DNA from: Rapana venosa
Lineage: Eukaryota > Mollusca > Gastropoda > Neogastropoda > Muricidae
DNA: 64,000 nt
NCBI GenBank assembly: GCA_028751875.1
Contig: CM054135.1
Coordinates: forward strand, 13,099,551-13,163,550
Direction: 5' to 3'
Position numbers and translations under genes: made by a program. The notes under the pieces were generated by a model. That model ran no database searches. It was not told where the DNA came from and saw only the letters and a program-made list of their open reading frames with translations. Of the stretch, positions 21,839 through 32,695 are shown piece after piece (position 1 is the stretch's first letter; each line of letters opens with the position of its first letter).

Positions 21839-23899
21839 AAGCTTCCTGTCAGGGCCAGTTACCACAGTGAGAATGATACAATGAATGATGCCATCCCAAG
21901 AAGCTGAAAAAATTCCTCTTCTCACACATTCTGGTTACTGGGTAACGACATTCCATTTTTCAACAAAAAGCAAACACTTAGCGTTACCCACACCACTCCC
22001 CAGAAGGACGTAAATCTGAATAATTGATCGGTGTTCTGTAGCGGGAATCACTCAGCCATTTTCTTTCACCAGACACCAATGGAAGTGTACAGGAAATGGC
22101 GAGGAAGGCGATCCCAGTCAAATTCACTTCTTTACAGCACACCCTTTTCAAATCCGTTTTATGTCTGGGCCTTTGCGAAGAATCGCTGCTGATTAGAATA
22201 TAACGATCGTGAGCTTTTTTTAAGTAGAAAAAGATGGTGTTAGAGAACAGTCTACAGGGTAACTAGCTACAAGCTAAATAAGACTGTCAGTGACAAACGC
22301 ACACACACGCGATCATTGTTTGAAATAAGAAATGAATGTACTATAATTGGGGGGGGGGGGGGGGGGGGGGGTGTCTGTGCTTTTCGATCTTGGTCATTCA
22401 CTCCGCTGGTGGAAGTTCGTGACCTTTCTTTCCATGTAACTGATGGTCAGCACAGGAAAAGAGCCTTTGCCTTCAGACCTCAATGGGAAAGCAGAGAGCA
22501 GTGACAACAGCAGCAGTGGGCATCTTCTTCCACTGCACCCATGTCGCCTCCCAAAACCTTGCCAGGAGCCTTGAGCACGGGCAGTTTTACAGGGAAGAAG
22601 TCGTAGCAATGGCTCACACTTCAGACCTTTTGTATGAAAATAATAGCATTAATAACAGAAAATGTAGTGGAAAAACTTTGTACAGAAAATTCTGTGGCCT
22701 TTTAATAAAAATCTCTTTTTACACAGATACGGAAATGAAGCGTTTGGTTCAAGCAACAGTATGCAAGATTTTATGGCATACAAATTTGTAAAAATTATAC
22801 ATTTTATTTATTGATTTTTTAAATATTATCCAACTACAAGGAATGTAACACGAAAATTATCGACTTCTGATGAGTTGTGGAACTGGCCAATTCACGCTAT
22901 GCCTTACGAAACCTGTTGCCTGCAACTTCTGAGGAATCTTGCAATGGAGGAGTTAGGCCAGAACAGTTTATCTCAGTTTTGGACAGGTTATCGCCCGGAC
23001 AGTTTGCCAGTAGAAATGTGTGCACATAACAAAATCTGTACGTACACGAGGACTCCACAAGAACGGTAGTCATGTTGTTTTCATGGGGAAGGGTTCCCAC
23101 ATAGTAATAGTCTCACGTGTAAGCCAAACTACTACTCCCATGGTGTTGAAAATGATGCCATCAAGAACACAAAGGCCAGCATAATCTCTTTTACAACAGC
23201 TTACTTGGAACTGAAATACACAGTCTCTTACTGTATGTAGGCCACTTCTGTAGATGACAGGAATTTGAGGTGTGCAGAAAGTGTAAATGATTATAAAAGA
23301 ACAAGCAGGCATCGGGAGACTGCCAGAGCAGACAATTTTCGGATTGTGCTTATGTTCGAATCGACAACCTGTTGCAAATTTGACTGTCATGTCGTGTACA
23401 CGTGTTGTTGCCAAGTAGGAAAATAATAGAAATATGTGTGATGACACAACCACGGATGGTGTACCTCAATGTTTTAAATTGAAATTAAGAAGTAAGACTT
23501 TTGTAAAAATAAAAGCAATCTTGCTGCAAAGTACATCTGGTGTTAATGGAGACATAACAAGTGCCTTGAAATCCCTTTAGAAACAGTGGAATTGTGAACG
23601 TGTGCTGAAGAAACTGTTATCAGCAAAGGGAGAATAAAATGTCCTATTAAAAAATCTGCTCATCTTTGTTCATATGGCAGAGATGCGTTTTTCTTCCCTA
23701 CCAGTAACAGTCTTGTTTGCTAAACAAAGAAGAGGTCTTTACCCTCATACAAAGGGAGATGAAGAGGGGTCATTATTGAAATGACCCACACTGAAGACTC
23801 TAAGTCGGAACAAATGATCATTGTTTAAAGATGATAATCATCCAGCAGCAGTTCCTCAGTGTTAGTGTCTAGTGAAATGTCAAGAGAATGAACAAATGA
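21839..23899. other. about 2 kb of unique sequence, no gene called
   Basis: Contains a G-run of about 22 at 22349-22370. A 127-codon minus frame (23453-23070) lacks low complexity but starts at GTG and resembles nothing I know. I see no repeat shared with the window. Confidence 0.35.
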
Positions 23900-24160
23900 C
23901 ATAAGGGGATAATGGTCCAAGCGCCATTTACAAGACAACGACTTAGTAAAGTTCAGAAGCCCTGGATGACTAGGCTGGCTTTTCCCCAGAACGGCTACTA
24001 CCGGCCTAATGGTCGTCGCGGACAGGCGTTAAAAGCACTTTCCAGAAGTAGAAAAAGACGGTGCTAGAGCACCATTTACAAGACAAAAACCGACATAATA
24101 GTCTGTGACATCAAAGCCGTCTGGCCATTTTTGAAGTGGAAATGAGCAGTGCTTTTCCAA
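23900..24160. repeat. decayed low-copy repeat
   Basis: The word gcaccatttacaagacaa (or gcgccatttacaagacaa) occurs at about 23921 and 24072. agtagaaaaagacggtg at 24046 resembles agtagaaaaagatggtg at 22225. Probably an old tandem or dispersed repeat, too diverged to bound. Confidence 0.4.
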
Positions 24161-24216
24161 GGCTGTCCATTAACTTACCCAAAGGGTGGAGGGGATGGGG
24201 TGGGGAGACGTGAAGG

Positions 24217-24350
24217 ACACGTGGATCAGTGGTCTAGAGGTAACACACCTGCAAAGAAAGCGAAAAGTCCGGGTTCGAAGTGTGTGGGTTTGACCCCCGG
24301 TTTGTGGCCAAAACTTTTCCCCCATCCACTAGACTCTGAGTGTCTATCTG
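24217..24350 (+). mobile_element. tRNA-derived SINE head (SINE-3-like)
   Basis: A box tggtctagaggt at 24230-24241 and B box gggttcgaagt at 24271-24281, about 30 bp apart as in a tRNA promoter, followed by ttttcccccatccactagac and tctgagtg. That downstream order fits a gastropod SINE I recall. The body and tail are missing. It is not a functional tRNA: the acceptor stem does not pair. Confidence 0.65.
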
Positions 24351-24954
24351 ACTATTCGCATCTGTATAATTATCTGTTTATCTGTTTCACTCTTGCCCAT
24401 ATACATATATGCAGAGCTGAAGGCATAAATGCATAATGTCATTTGGTTTTGGTGTATGTCGGGAGATTTTCAGCAAGCGCCTATCAGATATGAAGCAGTG
24501 TTGTCAAGAAAATAAGACATAAGGGGTTTAGGATATTCATGAATTTTTAACACAGACCACAGCTTATAAGCTATCCCTTTCTCTGTAGGTAACCAGTGAA
24601 GACAGATAAGAGTGGGAGAGACATTCCGGAGACTGAAAAAGAAGTTGCGCTGAATGGATTTAAAAGTGTCGAAATCTGGATAGACGGTATCTAGAGCAAG
24701 GGGAATGATGTAGAAATGCTATTGGTTTAGTGCAAAGGAATTGCTTGTTATACAGTTATTTACCTATCTTATTATTTTTCATCTATTTGATGTCATGCTG
24801 TTCAGATACAGTTTATATTTTGCCCACGCATTTTAGACTACTGCTATGCATGTTGTATTGATTCCATGTGTTGGTGCTACGTTCTTCCGAACGAAGACCA
24901 TGTTCTTTACACCGACAGAATTACTGGCATGTGGTGAGTAAAAAATGAACTGAG
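24351..24954. other. unique sequence
   Basis: No gene or shared repeat recognised. Confidence 0.4.
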
Positions 24955-25056
24955 TTTAAGTCAAGTCAAGTGAAATTCTTTTACTTCGAGAATAATGAAT
25001 AAACATTAGTATGCATTTTTTTTACATCCAGTCCCCTCCCTTATCGGGTTGAATTT
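24955..25056 (-). mobile_element. family T retroelement 3' end
   Basis: Antisense: aagtcaagtcaagtgaaatt, tcgagaataatgaataaaca, ttttttacatccagtcccc, cccttatcggg. The sense reading ends in TTGACTTGACTT, a pentanucleotide-like tail shared with 25777 and 40346. Confidence 0.65.
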
Positions 25057-25329
25057 GCATGTGTTAACGTAACATGTATGAGAGCTGGGAGAACTGTGAT
25101 TTTCAAGGAGAAAAGTTTATGACTGGCTACCAGGAAGAAAGCAGCTGACTGTGTGTGGCAGTGACTGTTTGAAACTAGTGTACATGTGGACTGATGGTGG
25201 GTTGAGGAAGGACAGGATTCCGTGACAGGAATGGAGATTTGAGAGACTGGCCAGGACAAGGATCTATCTAGTTTGGTCTTGCTAATAGAATTTTCATGTT
25301 CTGGTACGGGATTGTCGATTTTCGGCGTT

Positions 25330-25332
<3 letters not shown>

Positions 25333-25400
<68 letters not shown>
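25333..25400. repeat. (GT)n microsatellite
   Basis: About 68 bp of pure GT. Confidence 0.95.
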
Positions 25401-25403
<3 letters not shown>

Positions 25404-25644
25404 CATAGTTGGAGGCTTACATAGGTTACCCCCCACCCCCTTCAGTGATTTTTCAAAATAAAGATGATAGTCTTGAAAAGAAAAAAACCCAGGTTAATCG
25501 GATAAGCAAGTGAGCAAAGGGGAGAGGAAGAATGGAGGAATGAACCAAGGGAAGAATGATCTTCAATATGCAAGGATAAGAAGTTTTAAGCCCCCAGTAG
25601 TCTTACAATCTCTAATTTCAAATACACATAGACATACAGTGTTC

Positions 25645-25645
<1 letters not shown>

Positions 25646-25733
<88 letters not shown>

Positions 25734-25776
25734 GAGGGGAGAAGGCAAGGCAGGGCAAGGCAAGGCAGGGCAGGGC
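25646..25776. repeat. (GA)n and (GGCAA)n microsatellites
   Basis: GA with GGA interruptions to about 25740, then ggcaaggca-type pentamers. Confidence 0.9.
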
Positions 25777-25876
25777 AAGTCAAAACAAATTCTTTATCTT
25801 GAGGATAATGAATAAACATTTATGTGTGTGTTGTTTTTTGACAAGCAGTCTCTGCCCTTATCAGGCATTATATCAT

Positions 25877-25880
<4 letters not shown>
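25777..25880 (-). mobile_element. family T retroelement 3' end
   Basis: Antisense: aagtcaaaacaaattcttta, cttgaggataatgaataaac, agtctctgcccttatcaggc, attatatcattatatg. It is sandwiched between two GA microsatellites. Confidence 0.65.

Positions 25881-25947
<67 letters not shown>
25881..25947. repeat. (GA)n microsatellite
   Basis: About 66 bp of pure GA starting at the boundary of the T copy. Confidence 0.95.
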
Positions 25948-25950
<3 letters not shown>

Positions 25951-26349
25951 AGTTGTCAGGTTTTCTACCCTTAAAGCTAAATTGAATGGCAATGCTAATG
26001 ATTTACCCCTGACGCCTTAAAAGCTCGTCATCACCCTCACGCATGCATTCCCAAAGCAACGTGTCGGGTCTCCACAAGGACTTCACTGTCTTCCCGGCAC
26101 GCCACCACTCCACATCAAAGTTTCATACGGGTAGCGTCCCCAACGTGCAGATCATGTGATTGCACCCTAATAAAATGCGAGGAGGAGGGGAGTGGAGGGG
26201 ATGGAAAGGGATTAAGGAGAGTGAGATGATTTCGTATCACACCTTCCCCCATCTCCATTGTGCAGAATTAAGATCGAAGTCATTCTTTCTCCGTTTACTT
26301 CATCATTACTGAAAAAAAATCCTCTTCGTGAATAAGCAGAAACTAGTTT
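25948..26349. other. unique sequence
   Basis: No gene or shared repeat recognised. Confidence 0.4.
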
Positions 26350-27060
26350 CAGTAGTTTGGAGAATGGGAACGTGGAACGAGTCACTAGGAGCAGTTTATC
26401 TCTGCTAGGAAATGGCAATCGCCTTGCAGTTTTGCTCTGCTAGATGGCTGCCAAAGTTGCCGGGCAATCGGCAAATAGCAGGAGGTGAAAGCAGCCCGTG
26501 TATCATTCACAACACAACGACTGTCTTCCTGTAGACCAAGACTTTCTGCAAGGGAAATAGCCATTACTCCAGCTATAACCGTGCCGTAAAGGTCGGAAAC
26601 GGATAGTACCATGTAGAAAGAGATGATAGGATTTACAAGATAAAAAAACAACCCAACCTTTAGCATAACAATAGAGACAACAAAGCGGGCTGTCCTCATT
26701 CTTGGAATGGAAATGAGCAATAGCTTACCGCGGCCTGTGCAAAGTGATTTTAGAGGGCTTTAAAACTGCACGGGGTATTCACCCCGTTGTAAAGACGGTA
26801 CCATTTTTTGCATGGTAGGAAGGGACATAACAGCGGCAGGAAAGACGCATTCTCGTTCTTGGGATGGAAATGAGCAAGCAGTTTATCGCAACCTCTGCTG
26901 AATGATGCCGGAGTTTGGTCTTTAGGAGCATGAAGGGTTGATGATGATGATACCCTGCAAGAGAAGAATGGACTGAAGAGCAGCATCACCGCGGTCTTCT
27001 CGGTAGAAGTGAGCAATAGTTTATTGCGCTTCCTTCTCAAAGAGTCTGGAGGATTGTCAA
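26350..27060. repeat. degenerate tandem repeat, about 150-bp period
   Basis: Similar phrases recur: ggagcagtttatctctg (26389), ggaaatgagcaatagcttac (26710), ggaaatgagcaagcagttta (26866), agaagtgagcaatagtttat (27006). Each is preceded by variants of attctcgttcttgggatgga. Unit boundaries are uncertain. Confidence 0.45.
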
Positions 27061-27142
27061 CTCGAAGAAATGGGGACCGTCAATGAGAACAGAAGCTTCG
27101 TGGATACCATCAGGTTGATTTTTGTCGGTTGTGAAGGCCTCG

Positions 27143-27500
27143 AGATGGGTCTGTTTAGGAGATTAAAGTCACTTCTGTTACTTCTCAAGATGGGTCTCTT
27201 TAGGAGATTAAGGTCACTTCTGTTACTTCTCAAGATGGGTCTCTTTAGGAGATTAAAGTCACTTCTGTTACTTCTTAAGATGGATCTCTTTAGGAGATTA
27301 AGGTCACTTCTGTTACTTCTCAAGATGGGTCTCTTTAGGAGATTAAAGTAACTTCTGTTACTTCTCAAGATGGATCTCTTTAGGAGATTAAGGTCACTTC
27401 TGTTACTTCTCAAGATGGGTCTCTTTAGGAGATTAAGGTCACGTCTGTCAGGCATTATCAAGTGTCTCTTTAAGAGATTGCAGTCTCTTCTGTTCTCCCA
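27143..27500. repeat. 45-bp minisatellite
   Basis: Eight units starting every 45 bp from 27143 (27188, 27233, 27278 and so on): tctctttaggagattaaagt, cacttctgttacttctcaag, atggg. The period is a multiple of three, so open frames of 15-residue repeats appear on both strands. These are not taken as genes. Confidence 0.95.
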
Positions 27501-27501
27501 G

Positions 27502-27643
27502 GGAGACCTCACTCTGTCTGCAGTATTGAGAATGGCCCCAGTCAGTAGCCATCATCAAGAGATGTACGTCCTCGGCAAATCGTTGCCGCCGATTGTCAGC
27601 CCGAAGAGAAAGAAGGCTGTGTGGACCATAACAAGAAGTGACA
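27502..27643 (+). other. candidate exon (142 nt), low confidence
   Basis: Bounded by a strong 3' splice-site-like sequence (tctcttctgttctcccag, ending 27501) and a strong 5' splice-site-like one (aca then GTAAGT at 27644-27649). One plus frame is open throughout (GDLTLSAVLRMAPVSS ... PPIVSPKRKKAVWTITRSD), with no simple repeats. The upstream pyrimidine tract is the last, diverged unit of the 45-bp minisatellite. I do not recognise the peptide, and such a combination can occur by chance in 64 kb. Confidence 0.2.
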
Positions 27644-27702
27644 GTAAGTGAAGGGGGTTGGAGGACATGAGTAGGGTAGGTGTCTGAGGCGAGAGCAGGT
27701 CT

Positions 27703-27745
27703 GTGCTGTGCTGTGCTGTGCTGTGCTGTGCTGTGCTGTGCTGTG
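27703..27745. repeat. (CTGTG)n microsatellite
   Basis: About eight pentanucleotide units. Confidence 0.95.
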
Positions 27746-27836
27746 GTTCCAGACAGCTTAGCACTACGGACTTTGATCGATCTGTGTTCTTCTGACATTT
27801 TGCCCACCAGTCTCGCCAGGGGGAAGAATGTGGCAA

Positions 27837-27854
27837 AATCTGATTGATCAGATT
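27837..27854. other. short perfect inverted repeat
   Basis: aatctgat-tg-atcagatt: 8-bp arms with a 2-bp spacer. No role inferred. Confidence 0.6.
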
Positions 27855-28610
27855 CCTAGTTGTTGTTTTTTTGTTGAGGTTGTCGGCATTTTTAGGGGGG
27901 TTATTTTGTTTCTTTTTGTTTTTGCTTGGTTTTGTCTGGTCGGCTTTTTGTTTTTGTTTTTCCTTGGTTTTGTCTGGGTTTTTTTGGGGTTTTGTTTTCT
28001 TAAAGGAAAGGCCAGTGGGTGAACAGGTTTTCTTTGTTGCCCTGTATTGTGTTTTGGTGTTTTGGTTGTCTTGTTCCCCGAGGTAAAGGCGATTGCATTG
28101 AGGATGGCGAGAGACATTCCCTTTGTTTCTTTGTCCACTGTGGTCTTTGTGTTTTTTTCTATCTGTCTGTCTGTCTGTCTGTCCGTCTGTCTGTGTATCT
28201 ATCTATCTTTCCCCTCCTCCCGGGTGTGTATATGTGTATGCGCGCGCCTGTGTGTGTGTGTGTGTATTGTGTGCGCGCACGCCCACGTGTGTGTGTGTGT
28301 GTTTATAAATGATGTGTATATATTTATGCATGCGCTCGCGCGCGCTTCCGTACTCTATAGTATGTATCTTTACGATGCTTACCAGAACGCGCGTGTGCGG
28401 TCAATTCAATGATAATTTAGGCCTTGAACTTGGCTAAAAGCCTGGTGATAGACAGACCTTGGCCGCGGTAAAAGCCGTTGAGCCAATCATTTAGATTCCG
28501 ATCTTTCTGTTGAAGGTCACGCAGGGAATACGATGCATTATACATGACGGAGCAAGTAATGGCCCAACGGTTTACCTACACGTGTTTTTAAACGACGATC
28601 ACAGTGGGAG
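27855..28610. other. T/G-rich low complexity, then unique sequence
   Basis: TTTTG/TTTGT words dominate 27860-28010. CTGT and GT/CG repeats occur at 28160-28310. The rest is unassigned. Confidence 0.45.
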
Positions 28611-28799
28611 GCGGGGTATAGTAGCCTAGTGGTCAGAGCGCTGAGCTCTCAGCTGATGGGGCGGTTCGAGCCTCCACCGCCCGTTCGAGAGGATTTTTCC
28701 TGTGGAGTTTGCATCATCAGTACCGGCTCCACTCCCCCAAAAGCCCTTAGCTAGGTGAGACTTTAAACCAAGATCCCCTGTTCAAACGCACACTGAACA

Positions 28800-28892
<93 letters not shown>

Positions 28893-28945
28893 GCGCGTTA
28901 AAAACCGTTCCCCCTTTCGGAAGAGTAGGCTCCTCTGTGTGGTAC
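28611..28945 (+). mobile_element. SINE-1 with intact tRNA-like head and internal (AC)n expansion
   Basis: Head: A box tagcctagtgg (28622-28632), B box ggttcgagcct (28662-28672). Body: gaggatttttcctgtggagt, ccggctccactcccccaaaa, gactttaaaccaagatcccc, gaacatctt. At that point about 90 bp of CA repeat (28803-28892) replaces the usual gcgcacacg, after which the body resumes with gttaaaaaccgttccccctt and cggaagagtaggc. The 3' third is replaced by the R1 repeat starting at 28947. Confidence 0.85.
28803..28892. repeat. (CA)n microsatellite inside SINE-1
   Basis: CA with one CAA interruption, ending in gcgcgcg. It occupies the site of the short GCGCACACG word of the SINE body. Confidence 0.95.
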
Positions 28946-28946
28946 A

Positions 28947-29260
28947 GGGGACCTGTCAGTATAAACAACATCTCCACCATCTGGAAATTGTATTCTAGGA
29001 ATTTCCTGTTTTCGATCGCTCTCTTTGTTTGTGCCTTGCTCCTTTTCTTCCTTCTTCCTTGTCTATTTTCTGCCTTCTTGGTCCACTCTCCCGCTTTTCC
29101 CCCAGAAAGACTTAAAAGATAACAATTCTCCTCCACGCTGAAGTCGGATGCGCTGGGCCTGACTTATCAGGCGCTTAAAGGCAGCACGACGCATTTTCGC
29201 TCATATAACAGACAACAATAGTTACTGTCTGAGCGTTCGACGAAGTAGAAGTAGAAGGAA
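28947..29260 (+). repeat. dispersed repeat R1, copy B
   Basis: Direct copy of 226-530 with the same landmarks (ggggacctgtcagtataa, ttttctgccttcttggtcca, agaaagacttaaaagataac, gaagtcggatgcgctgggc, gcgttcgacgaagtagaag). The left edge is sharp because it joins SINE-1 body sequence. Confidence 0.75.
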
Positions 29261-29401
29261 GAGTAGGCCATTGCATGTCGGTAGGAACACATGTCAAAAA
29301 ACAAAGTAAAAGCAAAAACACAACAAAAACCCAAACCCGTATCCACAAGTGTACTGATGTCCTGTCTGGACATCATCACTGTATGTAGTAGGAATGCAGG
29401 G

Positions 29402-29495
29402 AATACAGGCCAACAGTCCACTACGCAAAATCTCAGTATTGGTGAACCCTGGAGTAGTAGCCGAGGAACGAAACAGAAAAAAACAGTAGCCCAAA
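29402..29495 (+). mobile_element. SINE-2 3' fragment
   Basis: actacgcaaaatctcagtat, tggtgaaccctggag, agccgaggaacgaaacag match the 3' end of SINE-2 at 53400-53460 (acgcaaaatctgacctttca, tctagccgaggaac). Confidence 0.6.
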
Positions 29496-29844
29496 TGACC
29501 AGCTAGACAAAAAGATTACGCTGTCAGCATCGTTCAGTACTTCTTCAAGTTTCGGATTTCGGTTCGCAGACTGAAGACAGGGAAATAGGATTGTCACAGA
29601 AAAGAGGCTGAAGTGGATGGAGGAGGGAAAGGAGATCAGGAGGAGGAGGAGGGAGAGGAGAGACGGAGGTTAAGGTCGAAGGTTTGAAAGGACAAGGCGA
29701 GGTGGTGGTAGGTGGATTGGGAGCGGGAGTTGGTACACATGTATATATGTGAGTGCGTGTGTGGAATTTTAAAGATGGAATTTTATTACTTTCTGTGATA
29801 AATGTCTTCTGTTTATTGTTCATATACATGCTCCTCTTTCTAAT
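29496..29844. other. purine-rich unique sequence
   Basis: GGA-rich around 29610-29670. No gene recognised. Confidence 0.4.
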
Positions 29845-29875
29845 ACTACTACTGCTGCTGTTGATGCTATCATAC

Positions 29876-29938
<63 letters not shown>

Positions 29939-29980
29939 CTCCTCCTGCTACTACAACTACTACTACTACTACTCCCGCCA
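29845..29980. repeat. (CTG)n/(CTA)n/(CTC)n trinucleotide repeats
   Basis: Compound trinucleotide repeat that gives a poly-leucine frame on plus; not a gene. Confidence 0.9.
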
Positions 29981-30435
29981 CTATCGCGAAAGCTATTGTT
30001 AAATGTGGCCTAGTATCATGTTTGTTTTTCTCCTTTTCATAAAAGAATGTGTTTTATTTTGATATTTAAACCTCGGTGTTACATACATGGTTGCTTTAAC
30101 TAAAAAGTGTTGTGTTGACAGACCAAGTGTACATACACACGAGCTTACTGGACTTGTTTAGCTCTCTGCTCGAAGAGCGTGGACTACTTTCAGAATGTGC
30201 AAATATACAGGACATGTACAGAGAGTGAATGGCGTCAAAAGAGAAAAAAAAAATTCAATCAGCGAAAAAATGGAAAGGGCGCTGCATGATCTGCATGCAA
30301 CTGAGACCAAATAAACAAGTAAAACAAACAAAAAGGCCCTTCCTCCCTACAAAAAACCCAACCCAAACAAACAACAAGCAAAGAAACAAAGAAAGAAACA
30401 AACGAAAACAAAGATAGAAAGAAAAAAGCATTGCT
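29981..30435. other. AT-rich sequence with AAAC-rich patch
   Basis: CAAA/AAAC words at 30310-30425; otherwise nothing seen. Confidence 0.4.
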
Positions 30436-30600
30436 TGATGCACGCATTGCATGACAGAGTGCTATGTTGTTCTGAAAAACCCACAAAATTTGTAAACAAA
30501 CAAACAAAAACAAAGAAAGAAAAACTGTTTGTTGCACTCATTTCATGACATGGGGCTATGTTGTTCTGAAAAAACCCACAACATTTGTAAAAACCGCCGC
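30436..30600. repeat. tandem duplication, about 91 bp
   Basis: ctatgttgttctgaaaaa plus cccacaa and atttgtaa occur at about 30462 and 30553, with similar sequence upstream (gcattgcatgacagagtg versus ctcatttcatgacatggg). Confidence 0.85.
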
Positions 30601-31009
30601 AAGGGAGAAACAAAATGAATGACACAGCTAAGCGCCAAAAACCAACCAAACATAAGTTTCTGTGGAGGAGAGGATGGTTTGCTTACAGCTGTAATCCCTC
30701 GGCATAGTACCGTTTTTACTGTCTGCCTGTAGACAATATACCTACGGCTGAAACTAATCTGTAATCAATAGTCTTTCGTCATTAATCTGTCACCAGTAGG
30801 CTGGCTTGTTATCAACGGGATTAGGAATATTTCAGTCGGCAGACAAATACATGCCTTCAATCGTTTTATCATTTCCAGACAAAGTTCTTGAAAAGTGTTA
30901 ATCCGTCTTGTTGTTGTTGTTTGTTTGGGTTTTTGAGTTTGGTGTAGTCTTGTATGTGTGTACTTTTAATTTGAGATGGAATGGTTTGGTGAAGTCGCAC
31001 ACACGCACA
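30601..31009. other. unique sequence
   Basis: No gene recognised. Confidence 0.4.
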
Positions 31010-31336
<327 letters not shown>

Positions 31337-31404
31337 ATGAATAATAGAAACAAAGAAAAAACAAAGTTGAGAAAGGTTAGGAACACAAAAAGTTAATGTG
31401 TTTG

Positions 31405-31464
31405 AGATAGAGGGTTAGAGAGAGAAGAGAAGAGGATGTGAGTGAGAGATGAGAGAGAGAGAAT

Positions 31465-31500
<36 letters not shown>

Positions 31501-31791
31501 ATGAATTGAAGGTATGAATTTTAGTAAGAGAGATGGATGAACACATTTTTTTTAAAAAGCCTGAGGAGAAAAGAAGAGAGCAAGAGAAGAGAGAGAGATG
31601 AGTATTGAATTTGATGTAAAGAGAGGGTAGAGATGGACGATAAACATTTTTTAAACCAGCTGTCTGGCAGAAAAGAAGACAGAGAGAGAGAGGAGGGAGA
31701 GAGAGAGAGAGAAAGACAGACAGACAAGAAAGAGACGACAGAAGAGACAGAGAGACAGACAGAACACACCACACACCACACCACACACACA

Positions 31792-31822
<31 letters not shown>

Positions 31823-31860
31823 CAACACAACACCCACACACATACAAACAAACAAAAAAA
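31405..31860. repeat. GA/CA microsatellites with a diverged tandem duplication
   Basis: GA tracts at 31421-31505 and 31675-31720, GACA to 31765, CA to 31840. Between them about 70 bp is duplicated: the block with gatggatgaacacatttttt (31525) recurs as gatggacgataaacattttt (31632), each followed by agaaaagaaga. Confidence 0.75.
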
Positions 31861-32603
31861 AAAGAGACATTCCGATCCACCCCCACCCCCCACACCAAAA
31901 ACAAAAAGAAAGAAAATTTACTTATATTTTCCCTCCTCCCCCCCTCCCCTCCCCCAGACTGAAAGTTCGGGGGGGGGGGGGGGGGGCAATTCATGCCTTC
32001 GATCACTCATCCACGCTTCAGCGGGCACCCACAATCCGGGACGTTCCCTCAAGTGAACTCCAAAGAGCTTCCAACCATGAAGATTGCTTCCCTCTCCCCC
32101 TCCCCCCCCCACCAACCTCCCCTCCAAACTCTCTCTCTGTCTCTTCACACACTCTTTCCACTTCATGAAGAGGTTTTTTCGGCATTCAATTACATCCTTG
32201 AAAGTGATGTCCACGTCAGGTCCTACTCTTCTGCAGGAGTAGCGTATAGCGAAAAGAGAAAGGAAAAAAAAAAAAAGAGACAAAAAAAAATCTGGGAGAA
32301 TTTGCTCTTTACAAAAAGGAGAGCAAGGTGTAAGAGTTGTTGGGGGAAAAGTTTGCAAAACTGTGAAGTGTAGAGAAGAGGACTGTTTACCAGAAGCGTC
32401 CTTTTGTGTTGTTGAAGGAAGCGGTTCGGAGTTTGTTGCTCGAACAGTTTAGAGCGAGATTCAAAAGTAAAACAGGGCAAGGAAATATTGATTGAGTTTA
32501 TGCTTGAAGGAAGGGACCGGTTAAGTTGATGGGGGGTTTTGCATGTTTTTTGTTTGTTTTATCTGTTTGGAGTTTGGGTTTTGCTTTTTTGGGTGTGTGA
32601 GGG
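31861..32603. other. unique sequence with C- and G-runs
   Basis: C-rich 31930-31955, G-run at about 31970-31987, A-runs near 32262-32290. No gene recognised. Confidence 0.4.
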
Positions 32604-32695
32604 TGTGTGTGTATGTATATTGTGTTGTGTGTGTGTGTATGTGTGTGTGTTGTGTGTGTGGTGTGTGTGTGTGTTCGTGTTCGTGTTCGTTTTTG
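32604..32695. repeat. (GT)n with GTTC repeats
   Basis: Imperfect GT ending in (GTTC)n. Confidence 0.85.

Noticed and set aside
23070..23453. 127-codon minus-strand frame without low complexity
   Set aside because: It begins at GTG, resembles no family I know, lacks splice context, and frames of this length are expected by chance in 64 kb.
24221..24290. tRNA genes at SINE heads (also 28611, 35228, 35600, 53151, 58405, 62101)
   Set aside because: A and B boxes are present, but acceptor and anticodon stems do not pair and SINE bodies follow, so these are tRNA-derived SINE promoters.
27057..27512. 151-residue minus-strand frame of 15-residue repeats
   Set aside because: Period-45 minisatellite. 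The opposite strand is equally open, which is expected of the repeat and not of a gene.
29753..30013. Poly-leucine frame that could pass as a membrane segment
   Set aside because: A translation of (CTG)n/(CTA)n trinucleotide repeats.
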